From ChocPot-Mid sp043804925 (lineage in GTDB: Bacteria; Bacteroidota; Ignavibacteria; Kapaibacteriales; UBA2268): a stretch of DNA of 64,000 bases. Numbering within the stretch: the stretch's first letter is position 1; each line of letters opens with the position of its first letter. The stretch lies in contig JAZDIP010000022.1 of NCBI GenBank assembly GCA_043804925.1, positions 124,001-188,000 on the forward strand, in the 5' to 3' direction. Below the pieces are notes generated by a model that saw only the letters and a program-made list of their open reading frames with translations, was not told the origin of the DNA and made no database searches. The position numbers and the translations under genes were made by a program. Positions 36,068 to 45,372 of the stretch are shown piece after piece.

Positions 36068-37240
36068 ATGAGTTCAGTAATTATTTCAGCAGTTCGTACA
36101 CCGATAGGAGCATTTATGGGCTCTCTGTCATCACTGTCCGCTCCAAAACTGGGTGCGGTTGTCATAGCAGAAGCTATTAAAAGAGCAGGAATTAAAAATG
36201 AAGATGTTGATGAAGTTATTATGGGTAATGTTTTACAGGCGGGTATAGGTCAGGCACCTGCCAGACAAGCCGCGATTTATGCAGGTCTTCCTAATTCCGT
36301 ACCATGTATGACTATAAATAAAGTCTGTGGGAGCGGACTGAAGTCGGTAATGCTTGCAGACCAGTCAATTAAACTTGGCGATTCGAATGTTGTAGTTGCC
36401 GGTGGTTTGGAGTCAATGTCTAATGCTCCATATTATCTTTTCAAAGCGAGAACCGGTTATCGCATGGGAAATGGAGAAATAGTTGACGGAATGATTTTCG
36501 ACGGCTTGTGGGACCCCTACAACAATTTCCACATGGGAAATGCCGGAGAACTTTGTGCAACAGAGTGTAATATCACTCGTGCCGACCAGGATGAATTTGC
36601 AGTTTTGAGTTACCAAAGAGCTTTGGATGCTCAAAAGAACGGTTGGTTTGACAATGAAATAGTGCCGGTAAAAATTCAGGACAGAAAAGGTGAAATCATT
36701 GTTGACAAAGACGAAGAACCGCCAAAAATTAATTTTGACAAAGTAACTTCACTTAGAGCAGTTTTTAAAAAAGACGGGACAGTTACCGCAGCGAATGCTT
36801 CTTCCATCGATGACGGTGCATCTTGCGTTATTGTCACCTCCGAAGAAAAAGCAAAAGAACTTGGTGCAAAGCCCTTGGCTAAGATTATAGCATATGCTAC
36901 ACATGCCCAACAACCCGAATGGTTTACAACTGCTCCTGCTGAAGCAATGAAAAAATGTGCCAAAAAAGCAAATATGAAACTGGATGATATTGATTTATTT
37001 GAAATAAACGAAGCTTTTGCTTCTGTCCCGATTGTTTCAAGCAGAACACTGAACATTCCTTATGAGAAAATAAATATTCACGGTGGTGCTATTTCGATGG
37101 GACATCCGATTGGACAATCCGGTTCGAGAATTTTAACAACTTTAATTTTTGCATTGAAAAAAACGGATAAAAAATATGGTATGGCTTCTCTTTGTATTGG
37201 TGGAGGTGAAGCTGTCGCTATGATTATTGAAAATGTTTAA
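36068..37240 (+). CDS. Acetyl-CoA acetyltransferase (thiolase)
   Basis: It condenses two acetyl-CoA to acetoacetyl-CoA or performs the reverse. The acylated cysteine is Cys87 in INKVCGSGLKSVM. GGLESMSNAPYY, FEINEAFASVP, the His of GGAISMGHPIGQSGSRIL and the second catalytic Cys in ASLCIGGGEAVAM are all present. Length 390 residues is typical of AtoB/ThlA. AGAGAGG precedes the start. No other ketone-body, polyhydroxyalkanoate or mevalonate genes are adjacent, so the pathway is open. Confidence 0.94.
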   Translation: MSSVIISAVRTPIGAFMGSLSSLSAPKLGAVVIAEAIKRAGIKNEDVDEVIMGNVLQAGIGQAPARQAAIYAGLPNSVPCMTINKVCGSGLKSVMLADQSIKLGDSNVVVAGGLESMSNAPYYLFKARTGYRMGNGEIVDGMIFDGLWDPYNNFHMGNAGELCATECNITRADQDEFAVLSYQRALDAQKNGWFDNEIVPVKIQDRKGEIIVDKDEEPPKINFDKVTSLRAVFKKDGTVTAANASSIDDGASCVIVTSEEKAKELGAKPLAKIIAYATHAQQPEWFTTAPAEAMKKCAKKANMKLDDIDLFEINEAFASVPIVSSRTLNIPYEKINIHGGAISMGHPIGQSGSRILTTLIFALKKTDKKYGMASLCIGGGEAVAMIIENV

Positions 37241-37253
37241 TTTGTTTATATCT

Positions 37254-37280
37254 TAGGGGGTACATTAATATGTACCCCTA
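37254..37280. repeat. Hairpin repeat between thiolase and DUF3365 genes
   Basis: TAGGGGGTACAT and ATGTACCCCTA form an almost perfect inverted repeat with one bulged G. No T-run follows, so it is probably a dispersed palindromic repeat or mRNA-stabilising hairpin, not a terminator. Confidence 0.5.
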
Positions 37281-37310
37281 CAAATGACAAATAATTGGCA
37301 AGGATAAAAC

Positions 37311-37898
37311 ATGAACCAAATAAAATTATTATTATTTTTGTTGATTTTAATTTTTCTGATTTCTTGCTCAGACGAAATTGAGCTGACTGAAGAAGAACGC
37401 GAAATATATACTCAAGAAGGAGTTGAAATTGTCCAAACAAGTTTCAATACATTGAAAGCTCATCTTGTTAAGACTATAGAAAGAGATGGAATTGGAGTAG
37501 CTATAAGGTATTGCAACTTAAGTGCTTATCCACTCATGGATTCATTGTCGGAGGTTTATGGTGCAGAAATAAGGAGGACATCTTTGAAAGTTCGTAATCC
37601 TAAAAATAAACCCCTGGATTACGAAGAAGATGTTCTTTTTGAATTTCTGGAAAAATATAAAAAAGGTGAATCGTTGGGGATAGTTCTAAAAAAATTCAAG
37701 GATAAATCAATAGTATTTTATATACCAATCTTGCTTGAAGACCCTATATGCCTTAACTGTCACGGTCCAAGAAAATTAATGGTTACCGAACCAAATGAGA
37801 GAATAATAAAATCGCTATATCCCACTGATGAAGCTATTGGATTCAACATAGGGGATTTCCGTGGTATGTGGAGCGTAAGATTTAAATTGAAAAAATAA
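37311..37898 (+). CDS. DUF3365 (Tll0287-like) lipoprotein with one c-type haem site
   Basis: The signal peptide ends in a lipobox (LIFLISC, Cys near residue 19). The rest matches the DUF3365 fold, with AIRYCNLSAYPLMDSLSE, GAEIRRTSLKVRNPKNKP and a single CxxCH (ICLNCHG) that should bind haem c. It is probably attached to a membrane on the periplasmic side. Family members include haem-based redox or gas sensors and electron-transfer proteins. No kinase domain is fused here. Length is 195 residues. Confidence 0.85.
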   Translation: MNQIKLLLFLLILIFLISCSDEIELTEEEREIYTQEGVEIVQTSFNTLKAHLVKTIERDGIGVAIRYCNLSAYPLMDSLSEVYGAEIRRTSLKVRNPKNKPLDYEEDVLFEFLEKYKKGESLGIVLKKFKDKSIVFYIPILLEDPICLNCHGPRKLMVTEPNERIIKSLYPTDEAIGFNIGDFRGMWSVRFKLKK

Positions 37899-37997
37899 TA
37901 AACAAAACTAATTATCATTCTTCACTCTATTCAGAACGACAATATCTTTCTCTATTTTTTAAGAAATCAATAATTTGTAGGAATAATTATTAACTGC

Positions 37998-38102
37998 TTA
38001 TTTTTTGTTTTTCTTTTTTTCCTGTTTTTCTTTTCTTTTCTCAATTAATGTTTTACCGGCTTTCTTTTTTGCTTCTTTTTTAATATTCTTATCTTTTGCC
38101 AT
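37998..38102 (-). CDS. 34-residue lysine-rich conserved-type small protein
   Basis: On the minus strand AAGGA, 8 bases before ATG, precedes a 34-codon frame. It encodes a protein starting MAKDKNIKKEAKKKAGKT and ending in alternating Lys and Glu. Almost half of the residues are lysine. Closely similar small MAKDKN-type proteins occur in Bacteroidota genomes, as far as I recall, where their role is unknown. Nucleic-acid or ribosome binding is a reasonable guess from charge. The good ribosome site and this recognisable N-terminus support coding. Confidence 0.65.
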   Translation of the reverse strand: MAKDKNIKKEAKKKAGKTLIEKRKEKQEKKKNKK

Positions 38103-38465
38103 AATATAATCCTTTCTAAAAAATTGTCAATAAAATTCTAATACAAAAATAATTAACATTTTACAAAATTCTTAATATTAATTTATCTAAAAAAGAAAAT
38201 TTTCAAAAAGCTCACTAAAGTGGTTCTGATTTTTTCACTTCTGGATGGGGGAAGAACTTGAAATTGAGGAAGGTAAACATCGATGTTCACCTAATGATAT
38301 TTTGATAATAAAAAACAATGAAAAATATTGACTTAAACTAAAAGAAAAAGTTAATTTAAGAAATTGTTAATAATTTGGGGATTCTTAAAAATTAATAATC
38401 ACTAAGTTGAAAATGGAAAAAGGGGAAATTTTAATAATTAATTATTTTGAACAGGACGGGGAATT
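38103..38465. other. Intergenic region before dnaE with a possible gene remnant
   Basis: The region is AT-rich and should contain the dnaE promoter and the promoter of the small minus-strand gene. A 28-codon plus-strand frame at 38245-38331 (MGEELEIEEGKHRCSPNDIL and onwards) has protein-like composition. It has no ribosome site and looks like the tail of a lost gene. Nothing else is evident. Confidence 0.35.
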
Positions 38466-41400
38466 ATGCCTGAATATGTACATTTACATAATCATACTCA
38501 CTACTCTTTGCTTGATGCTTTGTGTACAACAAAGGATTTGATTGTTGCCGCCAAGGAAGATGGGCAAAAGGCAATTGCAATTACTGACCATGGAGTTATG
38601 TTTGGCTGTTTTGAGTTCTATCAGGAAGCAAAAAAGCATGACATCAAACCTATCATCGGCTTTGAAGCTTATGTTGCCAACGGAAGCAGATTTGACAAGA
38701 TTTCAGGGAAATCGGCTACAAAAAAAAGAAATTACTTTCACCTTGTCTTGCTTGCAAAAAATGAAATAGGTTATAAAAATCTAATGAAACTAACTTCCCT
38801 TGCCCACACCGAAGGTTTTTACTACAAACCGAGAATTGACAGGGAGCTTTTAGAAAAGTACAGGGAAGGAATTATTGCTACATCGGCTTGTATTGCAGGT
38901 GTTGTCAATGCACATTTGATTGCCGGTGATTACAATGAAGCATATAATTCGGCAAAGTATTATAAGGATGTTTTTGGTGAAGACTTCTACATCGAACTTC
39001 AAAACCATAAACTTCCCGATGATAAAATTATTTTGCTTGATGCTCCTAAAATTGCCGGACAACTTGGTATTAAAACGATTGCAACTAATGACATTCATTA
39101 TTTGAAATCAGACCATGCAGTTGCACACAATGTTCATCTGTTTATTAGGGATATTGGTCAAAGCAATGCAAATAGCATAGATATCTATAAGTTGAGGTAC
39201 AGAACTCCTGAAATGTACTTTAAAACGCAGGAGCAAATGAACAATTTGTTTGCCGATATGCCTGAGGCAATAGCAAACACTATTGAAATTGCCGATAAAT
39301 GCAACCTTACTATTGATACAACAAGGCACATGCCAAAGTATGAAATTCCGAAAGATTCGAAATCGGAAACATTGGAAGAATATTTACGTGAGCTGACATA
39401 CATTGGTTTAGGTGAAAAATTTGATAACATTACTTCCGGCTTAAAAGATAGAATTGATTTCGAGTTAAACGTTATGAACGAAATGGGCTTTCCGGGATAT
39501 TTCCTTATCGTGCAAGACTTCATTAAGGAAGCAAAAAAGCAAGGAATTCGGGTGGGACCGGGTAGAGGTTCTGCAGCAGGAAGCTTAGTTGCTTTTGTTC
39601 TTGGAATTACAAACGTGAATCCACTACCTTACGATTTACTTTTTGAAAGATTTTTAAATCCCGAAAGAAAGTCAATGCCTGATATTGATATTGATTTTGC
39701 CGATGACAAAAGAGATAAAATTATTGATTATGTTAAAAGAAAATACGGAGAGGACTCGGTAGCTCAGATCATTACTTTCGGAAAACTCTCGACAAGAGCC
39801 GTACTGAAAGATGTTGGCAGGGTTTTGGGAATAGACCATAACGATATTAATGATATAAATAAAAAAATACCGGTCGTTCAAGGCAAAGTTACCGAACTGG
39901 AAAAAGCATTAAAACTTCCGGAATTGAGGTATTTGTCTGAACGGGGAGACTCCAAAACACAGGAATTAATCAAATTTGCCCAATTATTGGAAGGAAAGCT
40001 ACGCAACACATCGGTTCATGCTGCCGGTGTGGTTATTGCTCCCGGAGACGTTAGCGATTATGTGCCTTTATACAAGACATCAAAATCAAAGGACATGAGC
40101 GTTGAAGTTGTTTCGCAATACAGCATGGCAGATTTGGAAAGCGCCGGCCTTCTGAAAATGGACTTTCTCGGCTTGAAAACATTGTCCATTATTGACAATA
40201 CATTGGATATGATTGAAAAAAATCATGGTATCAAAATTGATATTGATGCCATTGATTTTAATGATACAAAAGTTTATGACATGATAGGCAAAGGATTAAC
40301 TCTTGCAGTTTTTCAGTTTGAATCTTCCGGAATGCAGGATTACCTTACTCAGCTAAAACCACGTAGTCTTGAAGAATTAACGGCTATGAATGCTCTTTAC
40401 AGACCGGGTCCGATGAATCATATTCCTGAATTTATTGACAGGAAAAATGGAAATAAGCCCATCGAATATTTACATCCAATAATGGAAAAATCTTTGAAAA
40501 ACACTTACGGTGTAATTGTATATCAGGAACAAGTTATGCAACTTGCAAGGGATGTGGCTGGATTTTCCTTGGGTGGTGCTGACATTTTACGTAAAGCAAT
40601 GGGGAAAAAGCAGACAAGAATAATGGACGAACAAAAACCGCTGTTCCTCAAAGGTGCCGAAAAACACAACATTGATGAAAAACTCGCCAGCGAAATTTGG
40701 GAATTGATTCACAAATTTGCAGAATACGGTTTCAATAAGTCCCACTCTTTGGCATATTCCTATCTTGCTTTCCAGACTGCCTGGTTAAAAGCTTATTATC
40801 CTGCTGAATTTTTGGCAGCAAATATGTCTTCCGATATTGATGACCAGGACAAAATTGTTGCATTGATTGATGAGGCAAAGAAATTTCATATTGAAGTCCT
40901 TGCACCCGACATTAACCAATCAATTGCATCATTCATGGCAGTTAACAATAAGATATTTTTTGGATTAGCTGCAATAAAAAACGTAGGGACAGGTGCTGTT
41001 GATATAATTGTCAAAGCACGCCAAAACAAACCATTTGTATCCTTATTTGATTTCGCATCGAGAGTTGACACCAGATTGGCAAATAAAAAAGCTTTCGAAG
41101 CATTGATTTGTGCCGGGGCATTCGATTCCCTAAAAGCAGGTACCAGAGCCGAGATGTTTGCTTCAATTGAAATTTCCCTCGAGTATGCCCGCTCTTTCGG
41201 TGAATCTAAGAGTATGAGTATGGACAGCTTATTCGGAACAGATGTTAAACATTCGATTAGCGAACCAAAATTAGTTGATGCAAGGTATTGGACTGATAAG
41301 GAAACACTCGAAAAAGAAAAGGAGTTTTTAGGATTTTACGTTAGCGGACATCCGTTAAACCGCTATAAACCTTATATTGATTCTTTGTCAGCATTCAAAT

Positions 41401-41936
41401 TAGGTACAAAGTCCGATGAACTCGGTGGAGTTATAATTGTTAAAACCTGTGGTATTATTACCGATATGAAAATTAAGTATGACAGAAGAGAACAACAATA
41501 TGCCATTGTAACGATAGAAGATTTTACGGGAAAAGCCGATTGCATTCTTTGGAGTAAAACTTATAACAGTTATGGAATGTATCTTCAAAAAGATTCTGTT
41601 GTAATGGTGTTGGGAAAAGCCGAATTCAGAGGAGACCGCCTGAACATCATCGTTGATGAGCTTTACTCAATCGAAAAAGCAGCAGAAATTTTCGGCAAAG
41701 GGTATAACATCTGGCTGGATTTGGAGGATACATATTTGAATCAAGTAACGGAATTGTACAAACTTTGTAATTCTCCCGAATTAAAAAAATCCTTGTGTTT
41801 TCACATTAATGACAACAAGAACTCTTTAAAAAAATATTATGTTGCAGATGATGTGAATATATCTTTAAATGCTAATGTTGTTAATTCTCTGATTGATATT
41901 TTCGGTATGGACAGAATCAGGATTTTGATTAATTAA
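38466..41936 (+). CDS. dnaE: DNA polymerase III alpha subunit
   Basis: This is the replicative polymerase of the C family. The PHP domain starts VHLHNHTHYSLLDALC and has AITDHGVMFG. The palm has GPGRGSAAGSLVAF and the catalytic SMPDIDIDFADDKR. The fingers have ALYRPGPMNHIPEF, YQEQVMQLA and FNKSHSLAYS. An OB-fold region lies near residues 985-1070 (VVMVLGKAEFRGDRLNIIV). At 1,156 residues it is the normal DnaE1 size. GGGGAATT precedes the ATG. No split or intein is seen. Confidence 0.96.
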   Translation: MPEYVHLHNHTHYSLLDALCTTKDLIVAAKEDGQKAIAITDHGVMFGCFEFYQEAKKHDIKPIIGFEAYVANGSRFDKISGKSATKKRNYFHLVLLAKNEIGYKNLMKLTSLAHTEGFYYKPRIDRELLEKYREGIIATSACIAGVVNAHLIAGDYNEAYNSAKYYKDVFGEDFYIELQNHKLPDDKIILLDAPKIAGQLGIKTIATNDIHYLKSDHAVAHNVHLFIRDIGQSNANSIDIYKLRYRTPEMYFKTQEQMNNLFADMPEAIANTIEIADKCNLTIDTTRHMPKYEIPKDSKSETLEEYLRELTYIGLGEKFDNITSGLKDRIDFELNVMNEMGFPGYFLIVQDFIKEAKKQGIRVGPGRGSAAGSLVAFVLGITNVNPLPYDLLFERFLNPERKSMPDIDIDFADDKRDKIIDYVKRKYGEDSVAQIITFGKLSTRAVLKDVGRVLGIDHNDINDINKKIPVVQGKVTELEKALKLPELRYLSERGDSKTQELIKFAQLLEGKLRNTSVHAAGVVIAPGDVSDYVPLYKTSKSKDMSVEVVSQYSMADLESAGLLKMDFLGLKTLSIIDNTLDMIEKNHGIKIDIDAIDFNDTKVYDMIGKGLTLAVFQFESSGMQDYLTQLKPRSLEELTAMNALYRPGPMNHIPEFIDRKNGNKPIEYLHPIMEKSLKNTYGVIVYQEQVMQLARDVAGFSLGGADILRKAMGKKQTRIMDEQKPLFLKGAEKHNIDEKLASEIWELIHKFAEYGFNKSHSLAYSYLAFQTAWLKAYYPAEFLAANMSSDIDDQDKIVALIDEAKKFHIEVLAPDINQSIASFMAVNNKIFFGLAAIKNVGTGAVDIIVKARQNKPFVSLFDFASRVDTRLANKKAFEALICAGAFDSLKAGTRAEMFASIEISLEYARSFGESKSMSMDSLFGTDVKHSISEPKLVDARYWTDKETLEKEKEFLGFYVSGHPLNRYKPYIDSLSAFKLGTKSDELGGVIIVKTCGIITDMKIKYDRREQQYAIVTIEDFTGKADCILWSKTYNSYGMYLQKDSVVMVLGKAEFRGDRLNIIVDELYSIEKAAEIFGKGYNIWLDLEDTYLNQVTELYKLCNSPELKKSLCFHINDNKNSLKKYYVADDVNISLNANVVNSLIDIFGMDRIRILIN

Positions 41937-42005
41937 AATTTCTAAAAAAAACACTGAATATTGCGTATTTTCGTATTTTAATATATAATTAAATAAGAGT
42001 TTTAT

Positions 42006-42212
42006 ATGGTAAAAAGTATTATTACATGGATTATCGCTTTATTCATATCTATGCTTGTGGTATGGATGTTTTGGTCATTGATAGTACCCGGTGAGGAGCC
42101 TTTTTTTAATGCATTATTTAGAGATTCAACAGTTCTTATTATGTTTTCTTTTATAATATTTGTTGTAGCGATACCGGTTTATATGATTGTCAGAAAGAAA
42201 TTAATTAAGTAA
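42006..42212 (+). CDS. Small two-helix membrane protein
   Basis: The 68-residue protein has two predicted membrane helices (ITWIIALFISMLVVWMFW and VLIMFSFIIFVVAIPVYMIV) and a basic C-terminus. Family unknown. It is 15 bp before the next gene in the same direction, so the two are probably co-transcribed. Confidence 0.6.
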   Translation: MVKSIITWIIALFISMLVVWMFWSLIVPGEEPFFNALFRDSTVLIMFSFIIFVVAIPVYMIVRKKLIK

Positions 42213-42227
42213 TTTTTAGGAGTTAAT

Positions 42228-43583
42228 ATGAAAAAAATTTTCAATTTAATAATAACAGCTTTTCTGATAATAATACAAATAGCAAATTCACAGGAAAGAA
42301 CATTACCTGAAATTAATCCAAATCCAACGACAATTGATATGGCTCGAATGTTGGGAAAAGATGTATTTAAACTCAACGGCGTCCCTTATTTACAACCGAC
42401 GGTTGAAGTAGTAAACGCAACCTCTAACTCGAGATTTTATAATAAGGCATTTGTCCCATCAAAAGTTAATAAACCTTACTTTAAAGTTGGTATTCATGGC
42501 ATGTATGGAGTAGTTCCCGATAGTAAAAAAACCTATTCGCCACAATTGCCAAATGACAGTTTAACTTATGAAGAATTATTAAAATATGGAAATGTAAACT
42601 TGACAGATTTGACATATAACATTAATGATACTGCCGGATTAATATATACTGCTCTTAAAGGGATTTTATTTGATGGTTTAAAAAATGGGAGTATTGATGT
42701 TCCAAAATCTGCTCCTACTTCTTTAGGTAGTGGAAAAGTTTCCTTTGTGTTACCTTATGATACTTTAAAGCAATTATTAAAAAATATGGAAGTGTATTTG
42801 CCCATAATAGGCAAAGTTAAAATCTATGATTATTTACCTCCTGATGTTCAGGATTCGGTAGATAAGGTGCTTAAGGCATTTCCTGGTTTCTTCAATCTGC
42901 CGGAAGGAGGAAATTTGAATTATATTTTCGCCGCTGTTCCTCAAATTGAAATAGGTGCATTATTTGGTACTGAATTATTATTGAGATTCATCCCACCGGT
43001 CGATATGGGTAAAACTATCGGTAAATTTGCATTTTGGGGTGTTGGTTTAAAGCACAGTATATCACAATATTTCAACGATGGCGATGAACCCGGACAAAGA
43101 TATTTTGACATGGCTGTGCAAGTTGTTTATCAGGGAACTTCTCTCGAAAATAAAATCGGAGTAACAAACACAAATCTGAAAGCCAATGCAACAATGTGGG
43201 ATTTTAATGTTCATGCCAGTAAATATTTTGAAGATATTTGTGATGTTTATACCGGTTTTTCTTATTCCCTTATAGATATCACTTCAGAATATGTATATTA
43301 TTTGCCGATTGAAATGCAATGGGAACTTGGACTTATTGATAAATTTACAAATTTTCCCGATGCTCCTCCTCATTTTAATCCAAGCAAACCCGGTGATTAC
43401 GGAGACACCCAATACGAACATCCGGGTGACCAAAACCCACAAACAGCTATTACAAAGTTAAGCGATAAAGCTATTAAATGGAACATAGGTATTTCAAGAG
43501 ACATTGGTCCCTTAACGGTTTTTGTTGATTACAGTATCAGCAAGATAAATATGTTTACCGGCGGCTTAGTCTATAATTTTTAA
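42228..43583 (+). CDS. Predicted outer-membrane protein (DUF6588-like)
   Basis: A signal peptide (IFNLIITAFLIIIQIANS-QE) follows an AGGAG site. The 451-residue product is strand-rich, with aromatic-alternating segments (PYFKVGIHGMYGVV, YNFSISK-type repeats near the end) and terminates GGLVYNF, a typical barrel C-terminus. The general pattern, including a long internal loop with the periplasmic-exposed SYSLIDITSEYVYYLPIEMQ, resembles DUF6588-type proteins of Bacteroidota relatives. That family match is from memory and tentative. Confidence 0.68.
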   Translation: MKKIFNLIITAFLIIIQIANSQERTLPEINPNPTTIDMARMLGKDVFKLNGVPYLQPTVEVVNATSNSRFYNKAFVPSKVNKPYFKVGIHGMYGVVPDSKKTYSPQLPNDSLTYEELLKYGNVNLTDLTYNINDTAGLIYTALKGILFDGLKNGSIDVPKSAPTSLGSGKVSFVLPYDTLKQLLKNMEVYLPIIGKVKIYDYLPPDVQDSVDKVLKAFPGFFNLPEGGNLNYIFAAVPQIEIGALFGTELLLRFIPPVDMGKTIGKFAFWGVGLKHSISQYFNDGDEPGQRYFDMAVQVVYQGTSLENKIGVTNTNLKANATMWDFNVHASKYFEDICDVYTGFSYSLIDITSEYVYYLPIEMQWELGLIDKFTNFPDAPPHFNPSKPGDYGDTQYEHPGDQNPQTAITKLSDKAIKWNIGISRDIGPLTVFVDYSISKINMFTGGLVYNF

Positions 43584-43611
43584 ATTATATATTTTGAATT
43601 AAGGAATTATT

Positions 43612-44496
43612 ATGGCGTTTATTATTGATGGAAAAATTATTTCCGCTGAAATAAAAGAAGAATTAAAAGTTAAAACACAAAAACTGATTGAAGAAAAAGG
43701 TATTCATCCCGGCTTGGCAGTACTTCTTGTCGGTGAAGACCCTGCCTCGCAATCTTATGTGAATTCAAAGGAAAAATCATGTCAGGAGCTTGGCTTTAAA
43801 TCCGTTGTTCTTAGAAAAAGTGCTGATATATCTGAAGAAGAAGTTTTAAAAGTTGTGAATGAATGGAACAACGATATAACAATTCACGGTATTCTTGTTC
43901 AGCTTCCATTACCAAAACATATAAACGAGAGCAAAGTGATAATGACAATTTCACCGATGAAAGACGTTGACGGTTTCCATCCTGAAAGTTTCGGACGGCT
44001 TGTAATCGGGCTTCCGGGATTTGTACCCTGCACTCCTGCCGGAATTATGGAAATGCTTAAAAGGAGTAATATTAAAGTCAAAGGGAAACATGTTGTTGTC
44101 GTCGGCAGAAGCAATATCGTAGGTAAACCGATTGCAAATCTGCTTTATCAAAAAAATCCCGATGCAAATGCCGTTGTTACTATCTGCCACACAGGTGCTG
44201 ATGATATAATGAAATACGTAAGACAAGCTGATGTTTTAGTCGCCGCAGTAGGTGTACCGGAATTAATTAAAGCAGAAGATGTGAAAGAAGGAGTTGTAGT
44301 AATCGATGTCGGAATCAACCGTGTTGAAGATGCGAGTAAGCCAAAGGGATACCGGTTAACAGGTGACGTTGATTTCAATAGTGTCAAGGAAAAAGCTTCC
44401 GCCATAACACCCGTTCCCGGAGGTGTAGGGTTAATGACAGTTGCAATGCTTATGAAGAATACTTATTTATCGGCTTCCGGCGAGCTTTTCGGATGA
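43612..44496 (+). CDS. folD: Bifunctional methylenetetrahydrofolate dehydrogenase/cyclohydrolase
   Basis: FolD interconverts 5,10-methylene-, 5,10-methenyl- and 10-formyl-tetrahydrofolate with NADP. Visible signatures are PGLAVLLVGEDPASQSYVNSK (with the catalytic Tyr-x-x-x-Lys), HGILVQLPLPKHI, SPMKDVDGFHP, PCTPAGIMEML, VVGRSNIVGKPIANLL (nucleotide-binding) and ITPVPGGVGLMTVAML. Length 294 residues is normal. Its stop overlaps the next start by 4 bp (ATGA). Confidence 0.97.
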   Translation: MAFIIDGKIISAEIKEELKVKTQKLIEEKGIHPGLAVLLVGEDPASQSYVNSKEKSCQELGFKSVVLRKSADISEEEVLKVVNEWNNDITIHGILVQLPLPKHINESKVIMTISPMKDVDGFHPESFGRLVIGLPGFVPCTPAGIMEMLKRSNIKVKGKHVVVVGRSNIVGKPIANLLYQKNPDANAVVTICHTGADDIMKYVRQADVLVAAVGVPELIKAEDVKEGVVVIDVGINRVEDASKPKGYRLTGDVDFNSVKEKASAITPVPGGVGLMTVAMLMKNTYLSASGELFG

Positions 44497-45257
44497 AAAA
44501 AAAAGATTCAAGGGTTCAAGTCTTGTTTGAAGATAATGATATTGTCATTGTCTCCAAACCTGTTGGCGTTTACTCCATCCCTGACAGGTATGACAAAACT
44601 GCATTCAATTTATCAGGTTATTTACAAAAAAAGTACAATAAAATATTTGTCGTACACCGGCTTGACAAAGATACAAGCGGTGTTATGTGTTTCGCAAAAA
44701 ATGCCGGAGCTCACAGAGAATTAAACCAACAATTTTTGGAGCAAAAAGTTAATAAAATATACCACATCGTAGTTGCAGGTGTGCTTAGGGAAGATGAACT
44801 TGACATTGATATTCCAATAAGTGATAATCCTGCTAAAAAAGGTTTAGCCATACCTTCTGCGAGAGGTAAATCTTCTCTGACAAAGCTCAAGGTTATCGAA
44901 AGATTCAGAATGGCTACTTTTTGTGAATGCGATCTCGTTTCCGGCAGACATCATCAAATACGTGTTCATTGTTCTGCAATTGGCTTTCCGTTGCTTGTTG
45001 ACGAACATTACGGAAACAATACGGAATTCTTTTTATCTTCAATAAAAAGAAGATACAAGCTAAAGAAAAAAACCGAAGAAAAACCTATTATTGATAGAAT
45101 CACAATGCATGCATACGAACTTGGTTTTACTCATCCTTCTACAAAAGAATATATTAGTTTTAAATGCGATTACCCTCGTGATTTTACCGCACTACTGCAG
45201 GTCTTAAGAAAATATTCCGCTTTACCTGATTATTCGGTATATAAAGTAACAGAGTAA
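44493..45257 (+). CDS. RluA-family pseudouridine synthase
   Basis: It isomerises specific uridines in rRNA or tRNA. The family motif FVVHRLDKDTSGVMCFAKN has the catalytic aspartate. DIVIVSKPVGVYSIP, FLEQKVNKIYHIVVAG and the late VSGRHHQIRVHCSAIGFPL fit the RluA/RluC/RluD group. There is no N-terminal S4 domain, so it is of the short class (254 residues), and the target uridine cannot be assigned. Translationally coupled to folD by a 4-bp overlap. Confidence 0.93.
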   Translation: MKKKDSRVQVLFEDNDIVIVSKPVGVYSIPDRYDKTAFNLSGYLQKKYNKIFVVHRLDKDTSGVMCFAKNAGAHRELNQQFLEQKVNKIYHIVVAGVLREDELDIDIPISDNPAKKGLAIPSARGKSSLTKLKVIERFRMATFCECDLVSGRHHQIRVHCSAIGFPLLVDEHYGNNTEFFLSSIKRRYKLKKKTEEKPIIDRITMHAYELGFTHPSTKEYISFKCDYPRDFTALLQVLRKYSALPDYSVYKVTE

Positions 45258-45310
45258 TTTCTTTTTTTCCATACAGTCAAATTAATAATAAAAACTTTAT
45301 ATGAAAAGAA

Positions 45311-45348
45311 AAACCCGCTGCCCAAGAAGGACAGCGGGTTCTTTATTA
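45311..45348. terminator. Strong terminator hairpin between convergent genes
   Basis: A perfect 9-bp GC-rich stem (AACCCGCTG at 45312-45320, CAGCGGGTT at 45332-45340) lies between the pseudouridine synthase and the giant surface protein. On the minus strand it is followed by TTTTTCTTTTC. On the plus strand the T-run is short. It mainly serves the minus-strand gene. Confidence 0.85.
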
Positions 45349-45372
45349 CCGAATATTATCTTGTGAATAATA

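Noticed and set aside
37254..37280. Rho-independent terminator after the thiolase gene
   Set aside because: The stem is strong but no T-run follows on either strand.
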